Shown: positions 1 through 7,690, counted from the stretch's first letter. The stretch is 18,223 nt of DNA from Rickettsiales bacterium (GCA_947455365.1 CANGNU010000001.1:1-18223), one strand, 5' to 3'. The notes: generated from the letters alone by a model not told the origin. Numbers and translations are program-made.

Positions 1-554
1 AAGTGCCAATCATGGATGGCAGTTCAGCGCCGTTTATTTTTCTTATTGAATGCGCTGGAATCAAGTTGCAAGAGGCAGCGCGGCAGGTGATAGAAATTAC
101 CAAAAAAGTGCGAATTGAAGATGGTGATAAGTTTATTGAAGTTGAGCCAGCGCGCCAATTTTCAGTAGATTTCAGCATCGATTTTAACCATAAAGAAATT
201 CAAAAACAAAATTTCGTTTACCATTCAACTTTTGCTTCTTTTAAAAATGATGTTTGCCTTGCGCGAACTTTTGGCTTTAAAAATGAAATTGAATATCTCA
301 ACAAAATTGGCTTGGCGCGTGGTGGCTCGCTAGAAAATGCCATTGTAATTGATGATGAGGGTATTGTTAACAAGGGTGGATTGCGCTACGAAAATGAATT
401 TGCCCGTCACAAAACCCTAGATTTTATCGGCGATATTTATCTTGCTGGACACTATATTTTAGGTCATTTTACCGCATCAAAATCGGGCCATGGTTTAAAC
501 AACAAAATGCTGCATAAATTGCTAGACGATGAAACTGCGTGGCGCATTGTTTAA
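1..554 (+). CDS. lpxC: UDP-3-O-acyl-N-acetylglucosamine deacetylase LpxC, 3' part (5' end outside window)
   Basis: LpxC catalyses the first committed step of lipid A synthesis in the cytoplasm, removing the acetyl group from UDP-3-O-acyl-GlcNAc with a zinc-bound water. About 183 residues are visible out of a usual ~300; the reading frame begins at base 3 and is open at the left edge, so the N-terminal zinc histidine region is missing. Visible family motifs are IMDGSSAPF at the start, the FGF...GLARGGSLENAIVIDD stretch (about residues 90-118), the zinc motif HKTLDFIGD (H136 and D140 of the visible part), and SGHGLNN containing the catalytic histidine (H163). The stop codon overlaps by 4 nt the stop codon of the convergent lipoprotein gene. 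Its presence indicates that the organism makes lipid A. Family assignment is secure. Confidence 0.95.
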   Translation, partial: VPIMDGSSAPFIFLIECAGIKLQEAARQVIEITKKVRIEDGDKFIEVEPARQFSVDFSIDFNHKEIQKQNFVYHSTFASFKNDVCLARTFGFKNEIEYLNKIGLARGGSLENAIVIDDEGIVNKGGLRYENEFARHKTLDFIGDIYLAGHYILGHFTASKSGHGLNNKMLHKLLDDETAWRIV

Positions 555-904
555 TAGATGATGTAGCCTTGTCTAGCCTCGCTCCATACTACATCACGAA
601 TTATACAAGACATAAAATCTTCAACCGGATTCGACTTAAAATAAATATCGTGGTCATTTTCTAAAGTAATTACCGTATAGCCAATCTTAGAATTTTCAGC
701 CTTCTTTTTATTGTAAAAACCTTCTAAAGACTTCCTAACTTCTGCTGCGTGAGAATGTTTAATCAAAACTTTTAGGCCAATATTGGGGCAGAGAAGTTCG
801 GTATTATTGTTGGTTCTATCTTCAAAAAAAAGCACACAAGAAGTGGTTAGAAAGAATAGAAAAGTGAGAATAATCTTGATTTTATTGAGGCCTAACTTGT
901 CCAA
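551..904 (-). CDS. Small predicted lipoprotein, unknown function, translationally overlapping bamE
   Basis: I do not recognise this protein. From a TTG start at 904 it is 117 residues, beginning MDKLGLNK, then a hydrophobic stretch and a lipobox TTSC with the cysteine at residue 23. It would therefore be exported and lipidated. The rest is soluble, with two further cysteines. The TTG lies inside the last codons of bamE (23-nt overlap), suggesting coupling to the upstream gene. In-frame ATG codons further upstream (near 988 and 1048) would put the lipobox about 50 or more residues from the N-terminus, which is too far, so I prefer the TTG. The 3' end overlaps lpxC by 4 nt. Confidence is fair that it is a gene and low on its function. 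Confidence 0.6.
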   Translation of the reverse strand: MDKLGLNKIKIILTFLFFLTTSCVLFFEDRTNNNTELLCPNIGLKVLIKHSHAAEVRKSLEGFYNKKKAENSKIGYTVITLENDHDIYFKSNPVEDFMSCIIRDVVWSEARQGYIIY

Positions 905-1322
905 TGTTGCTAAAAATTGATTTAAAAAATCCAGTTTTATTGCTTTTAACTTCAGTGTAATTTGATGCAAAAGATAGATTTGTTTCATGAGATAAATCAT
1001 AATTTTGCAACTCGCGAACATTTTGCTCTTGATCAAATTTAATTGCAAGCACAGTACGATTTACAGCATCAGGCTTGAAGAATAGCAGCTTATTAACATC
1101 TTCAGCGTAGTAAATCCAAGTTTCATCATCGTCTAAATCAGAGACAATTGTTGGTGACCCCATTAGGCGTAAAACGCGTTCTTTTGTTGATATTCCTGCT
1201 TGCAACTGGTCATGGTCGGATAAATCAAAATTATAGCCATGCTTATCAACCCTTGAAAGACAAGAGGTGAGAGCCGTTAAGGCAATTAAAAAAAAGATTT
1301 TGTTTTTAGTGCAATTTAACAT
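882..1322 (-). CDS. bamE: Outer membrane protein assembly factor BamE (SmpA/OmlA family lipoprotein)
   Basis: BamE is a lipoprotein subunit of the BAM complex that folds beta-barrel proteins into the outer membrane. The chosen ATG at 1322 gives 146 residues with a signal peptide ending in the lipobox LTSC (C21). An in-frame ATG at 1403 would add 27 residues before the signal and is less likely. After the signal comes the family core: GISTKERVLRLMGSPT (about 43-58), an acidic turn, TWIYY (69-72), then VLAIKFDQEQNVREL (91-105). A divergent bamE beside rpmF-plsX-fabH is the common alphaproteobacterial arrangement. A natural client, the giant autotransporter, is encoded further along this window. 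The start has no clear Shine-Dalgarno sequence. Confidence 0.88.
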   Translation of the reverse strand: MLNCTKNKIFFLIALTALTSCLSRVDKHGYNFDLSDHDQLQAGISTKERVLRLMGSPTIVSDLDDDETWIYYAEDVNKLLFFKPDAVNRTVLAIKFDQEQNVRELQNYDLSHETNLSFASNYTEVKSNKTGFFKSIFSNIGQVRPQ

Positions 1323-1415
1323 TGATTTTATTTCAACTAGTTTGTATCTTACCGTGCTTGTTATTGCGATGACTAATAAACCGCATCTTTTTTTAAAAGA
1401 CAAGTGCTTACCAAA

Positions 1416-1430
1416 TCAATGATTCATTGA
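1416..1430. promoter_or_regulatory. 15-bp perfect palindrome in the bamE/rpmF divergent intergenic region
   Basis: TCAATGA-T-TCATTGA is a perfect 7-bp inverted repeat with one central base, 34 bp before the rpmF start in the only shared upstream region of bamE and rpmF. Its size, symmetry and position fit a dimeric repressor operator. An AT-rich TATATC at 1438-1443 could be a -10 element just downstream, but I see no good -35 element. The function is inferred. Confidence 0.35.
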
Positions 1431-1464
1431 GTTTAGGTATATCTAAAAATTAATAAACAACAAT

Positions 1465-1674
1465 ATGGCAGTTCCTAAGAAAAAGAAATCAAAATCTAGA
1501 CGCAACATGAGAAGAGGCAGCAATGGCTCATACGAGGCTGGTCTTCCACAGGTTTTAACTGATAAAACCAGCGGTGAACTTAAACTTTCGCATCACATTT
1601 CTCTTGATGGCTTTTATAAAGGACGCCAAGTCATAAAGCCAAAAAAGAAGAAAGAAGTTGCTGTGGAAGAATAA
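1465..1674 (+). CDS. rpmF: 50S ribosomal protein bL32
   Basis: The product is a 69-residue basic protein of the large ribosomal subunit. It starts MAVPKKKKSKSRRNMRRG, continues with the family segment DKTSGELKLSHHISLDGFYKGRQV, and ends in a Lys/Glu-rich tail. No zinc-binding cysteines are present, as in the usual alphaproteobacterial form. It is the first gene of an rpmF-plsX-fabH unit with a 15-bp gap to plsX. Many alphaproteobacteria have a DUF177 (YceD) gene just before rpmF; none is present here. No Shine-Dalgarno sequence is visible before the ATG (upstream TAATAAACAACAAT). Confidence 0.97.
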   Translation: MAVPKKKKSKSRRNMRRGSNGSYEAGLPQVLTDKTSGELKLSHHISLDGFYKGRQVIKPKKKKEVAVEE

Positions 1675-1689
1675 AATTCTCTCTTCAAA

Positions 1690-2748
1690 ATGAAGAAAAT
1701 AAACATCGCCCTAGATTGCATGGGAGGTGATAGAGCCCCACAAATAGTGGTTGAAGGGGCTGATATTATCGCCTCAACCAACTCTTATGCCCATTTCTTG
1801 CTGTTTGGCGACGAAAAACGGGTGATGCCTATCATAAATCACTGTCGTCATCTCAAAGATCGCTACACACTAATTCACACTGATGACGCAATTTCTGCTG
1901 ACGAAAAACCTTCTAACGCCTTGCGCCGTGGCACTAAATCAAGCATGCGCTTGGCAATTGATTCTTTAAAAGCTGGTGAATCTGATGTTGTGGTTTCGGC
2001 GGGAAACACCGGCGCTCTAATGGCCATCGCTAAAGTTATTTTACGACCGCTGCCATCAATTGATCGTCCAGCCATTGTTACTTCTATTCCTAATCAAAAA
2101 AAGAAAGGCACTGTCATGCTCGACATGGGCGCCAATGTTGATTGCGACGCCGATGTTCTTTATCAATTTGCGGTGATGGGTCACGCTTTTGCAAGAGTAG
2201 TTTTGAAAATTGAAAACCCGACAATTGGCATTTTGAATGTTGGCTCTGAAGAGTCGAAGGGCAATGATGCGGTGAAAAATGCGGCGACATTAATTAAAGA
2301 AAGTCCGCATCTTAAAGATTGTTTTCATGGTTATGTTGAAGGTGATGATGTCACCAAGGGAACCGTTGATGTTGTAGTAACCGACGGCTTTTCTGGCAAC
2401 ATTACTTTGAAAGCAATTGAAGGCGCGGTAAAATTGGTTTCGGGCATTATTAAAGAAGGATTTGTTGATTCTTTCTGGTCAAAGCTTGGCTATTTATTCG
2501 CCGGCCCAGCAATTGCAAGGGCTACCAAGGTTGTTGATCCGCGCATGCATAATGGTGCAATGTTAGTTGGGTTGAATGGAATTGTGGTGAAAAGCCATGG
2601 CAGCACTGATCGTGTGGGTTTCGCTAATGCGATAAAAGTTTCTATTTCTCTAGTCGAAAATAAAATTAATGAACGAATTATGGAGGAAGTGAAGCCAATG
2701 CGCGTCGCTGAAACCTCTAGTCTTGACAAGCAAAATAATGATGAATAA
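1690..2748 (+). CDS. plsX: Phosphate acyltransferase PlsX
   Basis: PlsX converts acyl-ACP and phosphate to acyl-phosphate, the acyl donor for glycerol-3-phosphate acylation by PlsY, and so links fatty acid synthesis to phospholipid synthesis at the membrane. The 352 residues are close to the usual ~340. Family motifs are ALDCMGGDRAP (7-17), DEKPSNALRRGTKSSM (71-86), VSAGNTGALMA (102-112), VMLDMGANVDC (142-152), GILNVGSEESKGN (180-192), and TDGFSGNITLKAIEG further on. It lies between rpmF and fabH, with only 2 bases between its stop and the fabH ATG (TAATTATG), which suggests translational coupling. It is intact, and the assignment is secure. Confidence 0.97.
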   Translation: MKKINIALDCMGGDRAPQIVVEGADIIASTNSYAHFLLFGDEKRVMPIINHCRHLKDRYTLIHTDDAISADEKPSNALRRGTKSSMRLAIDSLKAGESDVVVSAGNTGALMAIAKVILRPLPSIDRPAIVTSIPNQKKKGTVMLDMGANVDCDADVLYQFAVMGHAFARVVLKIENPTIGILNVGSEESKGNDAVKNAATLIKESPHLKDCFHGYVEGDDVTKGTVDVVVTDGFSGNITLKAIEGAVKLVSGIIKEGFVDSFWSKLGYLFAGPAIARATKVVDPRMHNGAMLVGLNGIVVKSHGSTDRVGFANAIKVSISLVENKINERIMEEVKPMRVAETSSLDKQNNDE

Positions 2749-2750
2749 TT

Positions 2751-3776
2751 ATGTCAAAAATTCACAGCGCAATTGTTGCAACAGGTTCATATTTGCCAGC
2801 AAAAATTGTTACTAACGATGAGTTGGCGCGCACCGTTGATACCAGTGACGAATGGATTTTTGAGCGCACCGGAATTAAACAAAGACATATTGCAGCGGCA
2901 GGTGAATTAACCTCTGACTTGGCTTTTAGAGCGGCTTGCGCGGCTTTTGCAAATTTAGCAGAAATGCAAAATTCTTCACAAAAAAAACCTGCAGAGCTAG
3001 ATGGCGCAAGCGCTAATCACAAAATTTCTGCAGAAGATATTCAACTTATCATTGTTGCGACAACCACCCCCGATCTTACTTTTCCCGCTACAGCGACAAC
3101 AGTTCAAGCTAAGCTTGGGGCAAAAAATGCCTTTGCTTTTGACATTCAGGCAGTTTGTTCGGGCTTTGTTTACGCACTGAGCGTGGCCGATAATTTTATT
3201 AAATCTGGCCAAGTGAAAAATGCTTTGGTAATTGGTGCAGAAACCCTTTCGCGCATTGTTGATTGGCAAGATCGTAACACTTGCGTGCTTTTTGGCGATG
3301 GTGCTGGCGCGGTTATTTTGCAAGCGACAACAGAAAATTGCGGAATTATTTCTAGCAAACTTTATTCTGATGGCTCGTTGAATGATATTCTTAAAACTAC
3401 TGGTGGGCCTTCTTCTAACCAGCTTGCGGGCGTTATTAATATGGCAGGAAAAGAAGTGTTTAAACATGCGGTGGATAAAATGGCCAAATCGGTGATTGAC
3501 GCTTTGCAGGTGGCGGGCCTAGAAACTAAAGACATTGACTTGTTGGTGCCTCATCAAGCAAATGCGCGCATTCTTAATTCTGTAGCGTCGCGCTTGGGTT
3601 TGGCAGAAGAAAAAGTTATTATGACGGTGGCGAATCACGCCAATACTTCGGCGGCGTCAATTCCTTTGGCGTTAGATTATGCGCAGAAAAATGGCAAGGT
3701 AAAAAAGGGTGACTTGGTGGTGCTAGAGGCTCTAGGTGGCGGGCTGACTTGGGGTTCGGTGGTGTTGCGCTGGTAA
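2751..3776 (+). CDS. fabH: Beta-ketoacyl-ACP synthase III (FabH)
   Basis: FabH starts fatty acid synthesis by condensing acetyl-CoA with malonyl-ACP. The catalytic triad is visible: C136 in DIQAVCSGF, H268 in LVPHQANAR, and N298 in ANHANTSAAS. The N-terminal SYLP...TNDELA and TSDEWIFERTGIKQRHIA motifs are typical. At 341 residues it is about 20 longer than the common ~317-325. The surplus is a polar insert at about residues 73-92 (NSSQKKPAELDGASANHK), in the helix/loop before SAEDIQLIIVATTTPD. It is the last gene of the rpmF-plsX-fabH unit. The ihfA gene that often follows in alphaproteobacteria is absent here. Confidence 0.97.
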   Translation: MSKIHSAIVATGSYLPAKIVTNDELARTVDTSDEWIFERTGIKQRHIAAAGELTSDLAFRAACAAFANLAEMQNSSQKKPAELDGASANHKISAEDIQLIIVATTTPDLTFPATATTVQAKLGAKNAFAFDIQAVCSGFVYALSVADNFIKSGQVKNALVIGAETLSRIVDWQDRNTCVLFGDGAGAVILQATTENCGIISSKLYSDGSLNDILKTTGGPSSNQLAGVINMAGKEVFKHAVDKMAKSVIDALQVAGLETKDIDLLVPHQANARILNSVASRLGLAEEKVIMTVANHANTSAASIPLALDYAQKNGKVKKGDLVVLEALGGGLTWGSVVLRW

Positions 3777-3817
3777 ATTGCTCTGATGTATCGATGATAA
3801 AAATTTTCTAATATTTT

Positions 3818-3846
3818 TTGACAAATATTATTCTTTATGCAGCAAT
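3818..3846 (+). promoter_or_regulatory. Candidate promoter for the ankyrin-like gene
   Basis: A perfect -35 hexamer TTGACA (3818-3823) is followed after 17 bases by AGCAAT (3841-3846). This is a weak -10 preceded by an extended-type TGC. It sits 50 bp before the ATG at 3896. The -35 overlaps an AT-only inverted repeat (TAATATTT/AAATATTA, 3809-3830) that could otherwise be read as the end of the fabH transcript. Confidence 0.3.
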
Positions 3847-3895
3847 GACTTTATGAATTTTTTAATTCAATTATACCAAATTAATCATTAAAAAA

Positions 3896-4651
3896 ATGAG
3901 TAAAGAAAGTGCGCTTTATTTGTGTATGGGAAGCGATATTGAAAAAATATTGCAAGTTTGCAGTGGTCCTATCGAAAAAATTCCACCCGATCTTATTTAC
4001 CAAGTGGCGACATATATGCCAATTGAAATTCCTAATATTGTCGACACTCTAAAAGACAGGGGGGTTTTGGAGGAAAAAATGAGGGAATTGATAAATTATC
4101 GCGACAGTGACCATCATAATTCTTTATATCTACTTTGCTTGCAGCCGGTGACAGTTACTGCTCCTACATTTGATGGTCAATTTATGGCTGCCGGTGTGGC
4201 GTATGACGATGATGAAGTTTTTGCGGATGGTGCAGAGCTTGTTGGTGGTGCTAAAGATATAGTTCTTGCTGAAGCACGAAGTTTACAAGATGAATTTGCT
4301 GCATATATTCAAAAACCAGCGGATCAAATGCTTGAGGCTGCCAATTGTTTGGTGGAAAATGGCATTGATGTAAATGGTGTTGATCAAAAAACTTCTATAT
4401 TACACGGGGCGTTGTTTACTGATAAAAAAAATGGTACTGATTTTTGGACCAAATTTTTAGTTAAAAATGGTGCCACGGTTCAGAATCTTAGTTGGGATAC
4501 TGGAGCAGATGAGGCGATACATAATTTTAGCAGAGTTAAGCGTGATGTGGAGCGAGAAGAGTCACGGAGACGGCCGCGCGATAGCGCTTCCGCAGCATCT
4601 GCAACGGAAGTTGATAGGAAGAGTGCTGCTAAATCTCAAGATGGTTTGTAG
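3896..4651 (+). CDS. Hypothetical protein with a degenerate ankyrin-like region
   Basis: This 251-residue protein has no signal peptide or membrane segment. I do not recognise the first 140 residues, which look helical with an acidic patch (DDDE near 104-107). Residues about 144-214 resemble two degenerate ankyrin repeats: LEAANCLVENGIDVNGVD with a following LHGAL, then FLVKNGATVQN with EAIHN. Each has the helix, the 'NGxxV' turn and the start of the next helix. The last ~40 residues are charged and Ser/Ala/Arg-rich, probably disordered. Ankyrin proteins in host-associated bacteria are often secreted into host cells; that role is only a possibility here. The gene follows fabH by 119 bp with its own candidate promoter and converges on the carbonic anhydrase gene, 8 bp apart. 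Confidence 0.6.
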   Translation: MSKESALYLCMGSDIEKILQVCSGPIEKIPPDLIYQVATYMPIEIPNIVDTLKDRGVLEEKMRELINYRDSDHHNSLYLLCLQPVTVTAPTFDGQFMAAGVAYDDDEVFADGAELVGGAKDIVLAEARSLQDEFAAYIQKPADQMLEAANCLVENGIDVNGVDQKTSILHGALFTDKKNGTDFWTKFLVKNGATVQNLSWDTGADEAIHNFSRVKRDVEREESRRRPRDSASAASATEVDRKSAAKSQDGL

Positions 4652-4659
4652 GGAAGGCT

Positions 4660-5301
4660 TTAAGAAATTTCTTCAAAAAAACCTGTATTGGCATTGTAAG
4701 CCATAATGCCGCCTGCTTCAATGTTAAAATACCAGCCAAGAATGTTTAGTTTTTTCTCTTTGATGCGCTCAAGAATGTAAGGATAGCCCGCTAAATTGCG
4801 CAGCGAAACAATGACCGATTCATGCTCGCAAGATGCTTGTTGTTCTTCCTCGCTTCTGTCGGACATTTGTGTTTTAACTGCTTCGCGCGCTTCAGCGGCA
4901 ATGGAAAGCCATGTTTTCATTGATTCAGAAAGGCCGTTTTTTTCAGCCAAGAATTTATCGGACATCATCATTTTAATGCTGTCGCATTTGGCGTGACCAA
5001 GGACGATGATATTTTGTACTTCAAAATTTTTGACGGCGTGCTCAATTGCAGAAATAATGCCGTGTGTGCCGTGTGCGTCATATTTGGGGACAAGGCCGCC
5101 AACATTGCTGACAATGTATAATTCACCCGGATTGGTAGCAAAAATGTCGGCGGGCGCGATGCGAATATCGGCGCAAGAAATTATCATGGTTGAGGGTTTT
5201 TGGCCTTGCTCGATTAAATGCGAGATGATGTCTTTTTGTCGCTCAAAAGTTGTTGCTTTGAAGACGCGAAATCCGCTGATTAATTTTCCAATTTCTGGCA
5301 T
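4660..5301 (-). CDS. Beta-class carbonic anhydrase
   Basis: The enzyme interconverts CO2 and bicarbonate at a zinc site in the cytoplasm. Zinc ligands are C43 in the SCADIR motif (family CxDxR, with D45 and R47 also present), H103 and C106 in GHAKCD (family HxxC). Further family marks are FATNPGELYIVSNVGGLVP (53-72) and HGIISAIEHAVKNFEVQNIIVLGH. The 213 residues are normal for the family. CADIR and GHAKCD differ mildly from the common CSDSR and GHSxCG, but all metal ligands are kept. It lies on the same strand as, and 86 bp downstream of, the amidoligase-like gene, so co-transcription is possible. I see no sign of export. Confidence 0.92.
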   Translation of the reverse strand: MPEIGKLISGFRVFKATTFERQKDIISHLIEQGQKPSTMIISCADIRIAPADIFATNPGELYIVSNVGGLVPKYDAHGTHGIISAIEHAVKNFEVQNIIVLGHAKCDSIKMMMSDKFLAEKNGLSESMKTWLSIAAEAREAVKTQMSDRSEEEQQASCEHESVIVSLRNLAGYPYILERIKEKKLNILGWYFNIEAGGIMAYNANTGFFEEIS

Positions 5302-5387
5302 AAATTATTTTATAAAAAGATTAAAAGTTAATTGGGAGTTTTAATTTTTTTACAAAATTAAGCAAGTGAACTTTTTGGTAGATAGTT

Positions 5388-7535
5388 CTAAGCAAATCTG
5401 ACATCATCAGTTTTGCCTTCAGATAGATGACTAACTTGCTTCTGATCCATATTTTTCTTTTGTAGACTGGTTGCAGGAGTTGTTTGTTTTGCAAATTCAT
5501 TCGCAGCCTTTCTTACTTCGGCGGCAAATGATCCGTCAATTTCTTCAATAATTAATGCTTCTTTTGCGGAATCAAATTTTTTTTGCTTTACCTGATTTTT
5601 TGCAATTACACCTTCAATTGCGCTATCCATAATTTTATCAAGAAGGGTTATCCATGATGCAATTTGTTTGGCATCAACAGTTCCGTCATGTTCTCTAATT
5701 TCTATTGTTTTGTGCTTGTCAAGCGCTAATAGATTAACTTTAAAAGTTCTAGAGGCGTTGTAATTGCAAGAGGGGTTTGAGATGTTTGAAGCAAATATAT
5801 TAATATCAAAGTTAACAATACTTTGCAATTCAGCAATATTTTTTGCTTTGCGAATTCTATCGATGGTTTTGTCTCTTATATCAATCTGCTGATCTTTCTG
5901 AGATTGTTTTGCGCCATATGGCCCACCCTTTTCTTCTGCCATTGTTGCATATTTAATAAGCGGATTTATGGCCGATTTTATATTGTCAATATCGTCCTTA
6001 TGTTTAGTAAATTTTAATGATGACAAATCTTCGTCGGCATCGTTAATGTATTTGATTACGCTATCAAAAATAACATCTTTAGAATGTTGATTATACTGCC
6101 TTAATGAGCCATTGATTATTGTTCCTGCGCTAAGGTAGTAATGCAAAATAAAATCTTTTATTATTTCAAGTTGTAAATCTGTATTTGACAAATGAACGCC
6201 AGCAAATCTTTCTGGGCGATGAGTTGATTTTCCTTCTGGTATTAGTTGGTTGGTGATTCCTAAATGTACATGAAGGCCACAACTGTCGTTTGTTCTAGCG
6301 CCGCAAGCTTTAAGCAAGTTAACAATTTTTAATGCAGAAATTAATTCTTCGTGAGTTTTTAAAATGGGAGTGACAGCTTCTAGGCCATTGGTTAAGTCAT
6401 CAGAAATTACACTGCTATCGGTGGTTGAAGTCCACGCTTTGTCGTGTAAAATTGTGCGTAATATTTTTTCTAATTCATTAGAAATTCCAAAATATTCCAC
6501 TTCAAAACCGAAGGTGGTTGCAAGTTGTTGTGGCAGTGAAGAATATTGCGATGGATTTGGCGATGTTTCTAAAAATTTTTCTAGCTCTAATTTTAGCTGG
6601 TCATAATTTCTTTGTAGAGCGCTTTGATATATTAATGCTTGAATTTTTAGTGGGTGATTGGGGTTTGATGCAATCTCTGAAATGTGCGAGTTTAATGATT
6701 CTTCAGTCATTTCTAAAACCAATTTTAGACCACCAAGTTCTTTGCACAATTCATTATTGTTGCGATAAAAATATTTGGAATGTTGAGTAATTTTGTCCAG
6801 CTTGTCTATTGAAATTATATTGCTTCCTAGGCAGTTAATTAGGTCAAAATTATCGAGGGCATTTTTAGAATGAAGTTTTGCAATTTTTTCTAAATCTAAA
6901 GATTTCGATCGAATAAAATTTTCAATTTCTGCATGTTCATTAACAAATTTTAAAATTTGCGAATTGAACGATGCCGCTTGTTCTAATGTTAAAGAGCTAT
7001 CTTTGATTAATCGCGCAATTGCTTTATCGGAAAAAATTTCTTCAATAAGGCCTTCTTTCATGCCTATGATGAATTTTAAATCAAGTTGCGGATAGTTGTG
7101 GAAAATTTTATCTAAAAATCCATTTTGACAGCAGAGCATTGCATTTTTTGTCTGAGGACTGGAGAAAAAATCTCCCAAAGCTATTCTTTGCGAAAGCAGC
7201 AGAAAGCCCGCATTGCCTTGCTTGCCATAGTCAGCACCAAAAATTTTTTCTAAAGCATATTTGTCAAAGCTTTGCGCTTGATCAAGATTTTGATGAGGAT
7301 TTTCTTTTATAAGATTAGCAAGATTGCTAAGTAGAGTTTTCTCCTTATCAAACATTTCAACTTGATATTTGGCATAACTACCAGCATTAATGAACTTGAG
7401 AAAGAAGCGCATTAATTCATTTCTTGATTCGTCAAGAGTTATGTTTTTTAAAAACAATTTTATATTTGGAAGGCTATCGAAAGCGTTGATGGGTAATGGT
7501 TCTGTGGTTGATGCTTTTTTTATATTATGGTCCAT
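5388..7535 (-). CDS. Amidoligase_2-family protein (putative COOH-NH2 ligase) with long N-terminal helical-repeat domain
   Basis: The second half matches the putative amidoligase family (PF12224), which has a glutamine-synthetase/GCS-like fold and is predicted to form amide or peptide bonds with ATP. Motifs in order: FGFEVEY (342-348; metal/ATP glutamates E345 and E347), TTDSSV (371-376), GLEAVTPIL (384-392), CGLHVHLG (419-426; H422 and H424), NYN..R..KVNLLAL (591-605), and IEIREHDGT (611-619, R614), followed by a helix ending ASWITLL. Residues 1-330 have no family match I recognise. They contain recurring short helical units of the form xLxLexaxxF (about 83, 183, 213 and 241). There is no signal peptide or transmembrane segment, and the last 60 residues are charged and probably flexible. 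The substrate is unknown. Such enzymes have been proposed to modify peptides, proteins or cell-wall material; none of these is shown here. The neighbours are an unrelated carbonic anhydrase gene downstream and a divergent lipoprotein gene. Confidence 0.8.
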   Translation of the reverse strand: MDHNIKKASTTEPLPINAFDSLPNIKLFLKNITLDESRNELMRFFLKFINAGSYAKYQVEMFDKEKTLLSNLANLIKENPHQNLDQAQSFDKYALEKIFGADYGKQGNAGFLLLSQRIALGDFFSSPQTKNAMLCCQNGFLDKIFHNYPQLDLKFIIGMKEGLIEEIFSDKAIARLIKDSSLTLEQAASFNSQILKFVNEHAEIENFIRSKSLDLEKIAKLHSKNALDNFDLINCLGSNIISIDKLDKITQHSKYFYRNNNELCKELGGLKLVLEMTEESLNSHISEIASNPNHPLKIQALIYQSALQRNYDQLKLELEKFLETSPNPSQYSSLPQQLATTFGFEVEYFGISNELEKILRTILHDKAWTSTTDSSVISDDLTNGLEAVTPILKTHEELISALKIVNLLKACGARTNDSCGLHVHLGITNQLIPEGKSTHRPERFAGVHLSNTDLQLEIIKDFILHYYLSAGTIINGSLRQYNQHSKDVIFDSVIKYINDADEDLSSLKFTKHKDDIDNIKSAINPLIKYATMAEEKGGPYGAKQSQKDQQIDIRDKTIDRIRKAKNIAELQSIVNFDINIFASNISNPSCNYNASRTFKVNLLALDKHKTIEIREHDGTVDAKQIASWITLLDKIMDSAIEGVIAKNQVKQKKFDSAKEALIIEEIDGSFAAEVRKAANEFAKQTTPATSLQKKNMDQKQVSHLSEGKTDDVRFA

Positions 7536-7690
7536 GATTTATATTCTTTTCATTTTATCAAATGCTTTGGAAAGAAAAAAATTTGGTAAAGCAAAAAGCT
7601 AAACCAGCGATAATGTTGTAATAAGACAATCTTCAGTTTATTTAGTGAAATAGATGAACTATAGAAAGCGTAAAAAGATGCAATAAAATT

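Noticed and set aside
559..596. 8-bp inverted repeat TGATGTAG/CTACATCA with a 22-base loop just after the lpxC stop
   Set aside because: The loop is long, there is no following T-run, and it lies inside the convergent lipoprotein coding sequence. Not a convincing terminator.
2997..3467. 156-codon minus-strand open frame opposite fabH
   Set aside because: It lies wholly within a secure FabH gene and has no recognisable motifs.
3809..3830. AT-only stem TAATATTT/AAATATTA after fabH as a terminator
   Set aside because: It has no G-C pairs in the stem and no clean T-tract after it. Such stems are expected by chance in DNA this AT-rich.
4662..4673. 12-bp palindrome AAGAAATTTCTT at the convergent ends of the ankyrin-like and carbonic anhydrase genes
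   Set aside because: It has no loop, is low in G-C, and lies in the carbonic anhydrase C-terminal codons. A chance palindrome is likely.
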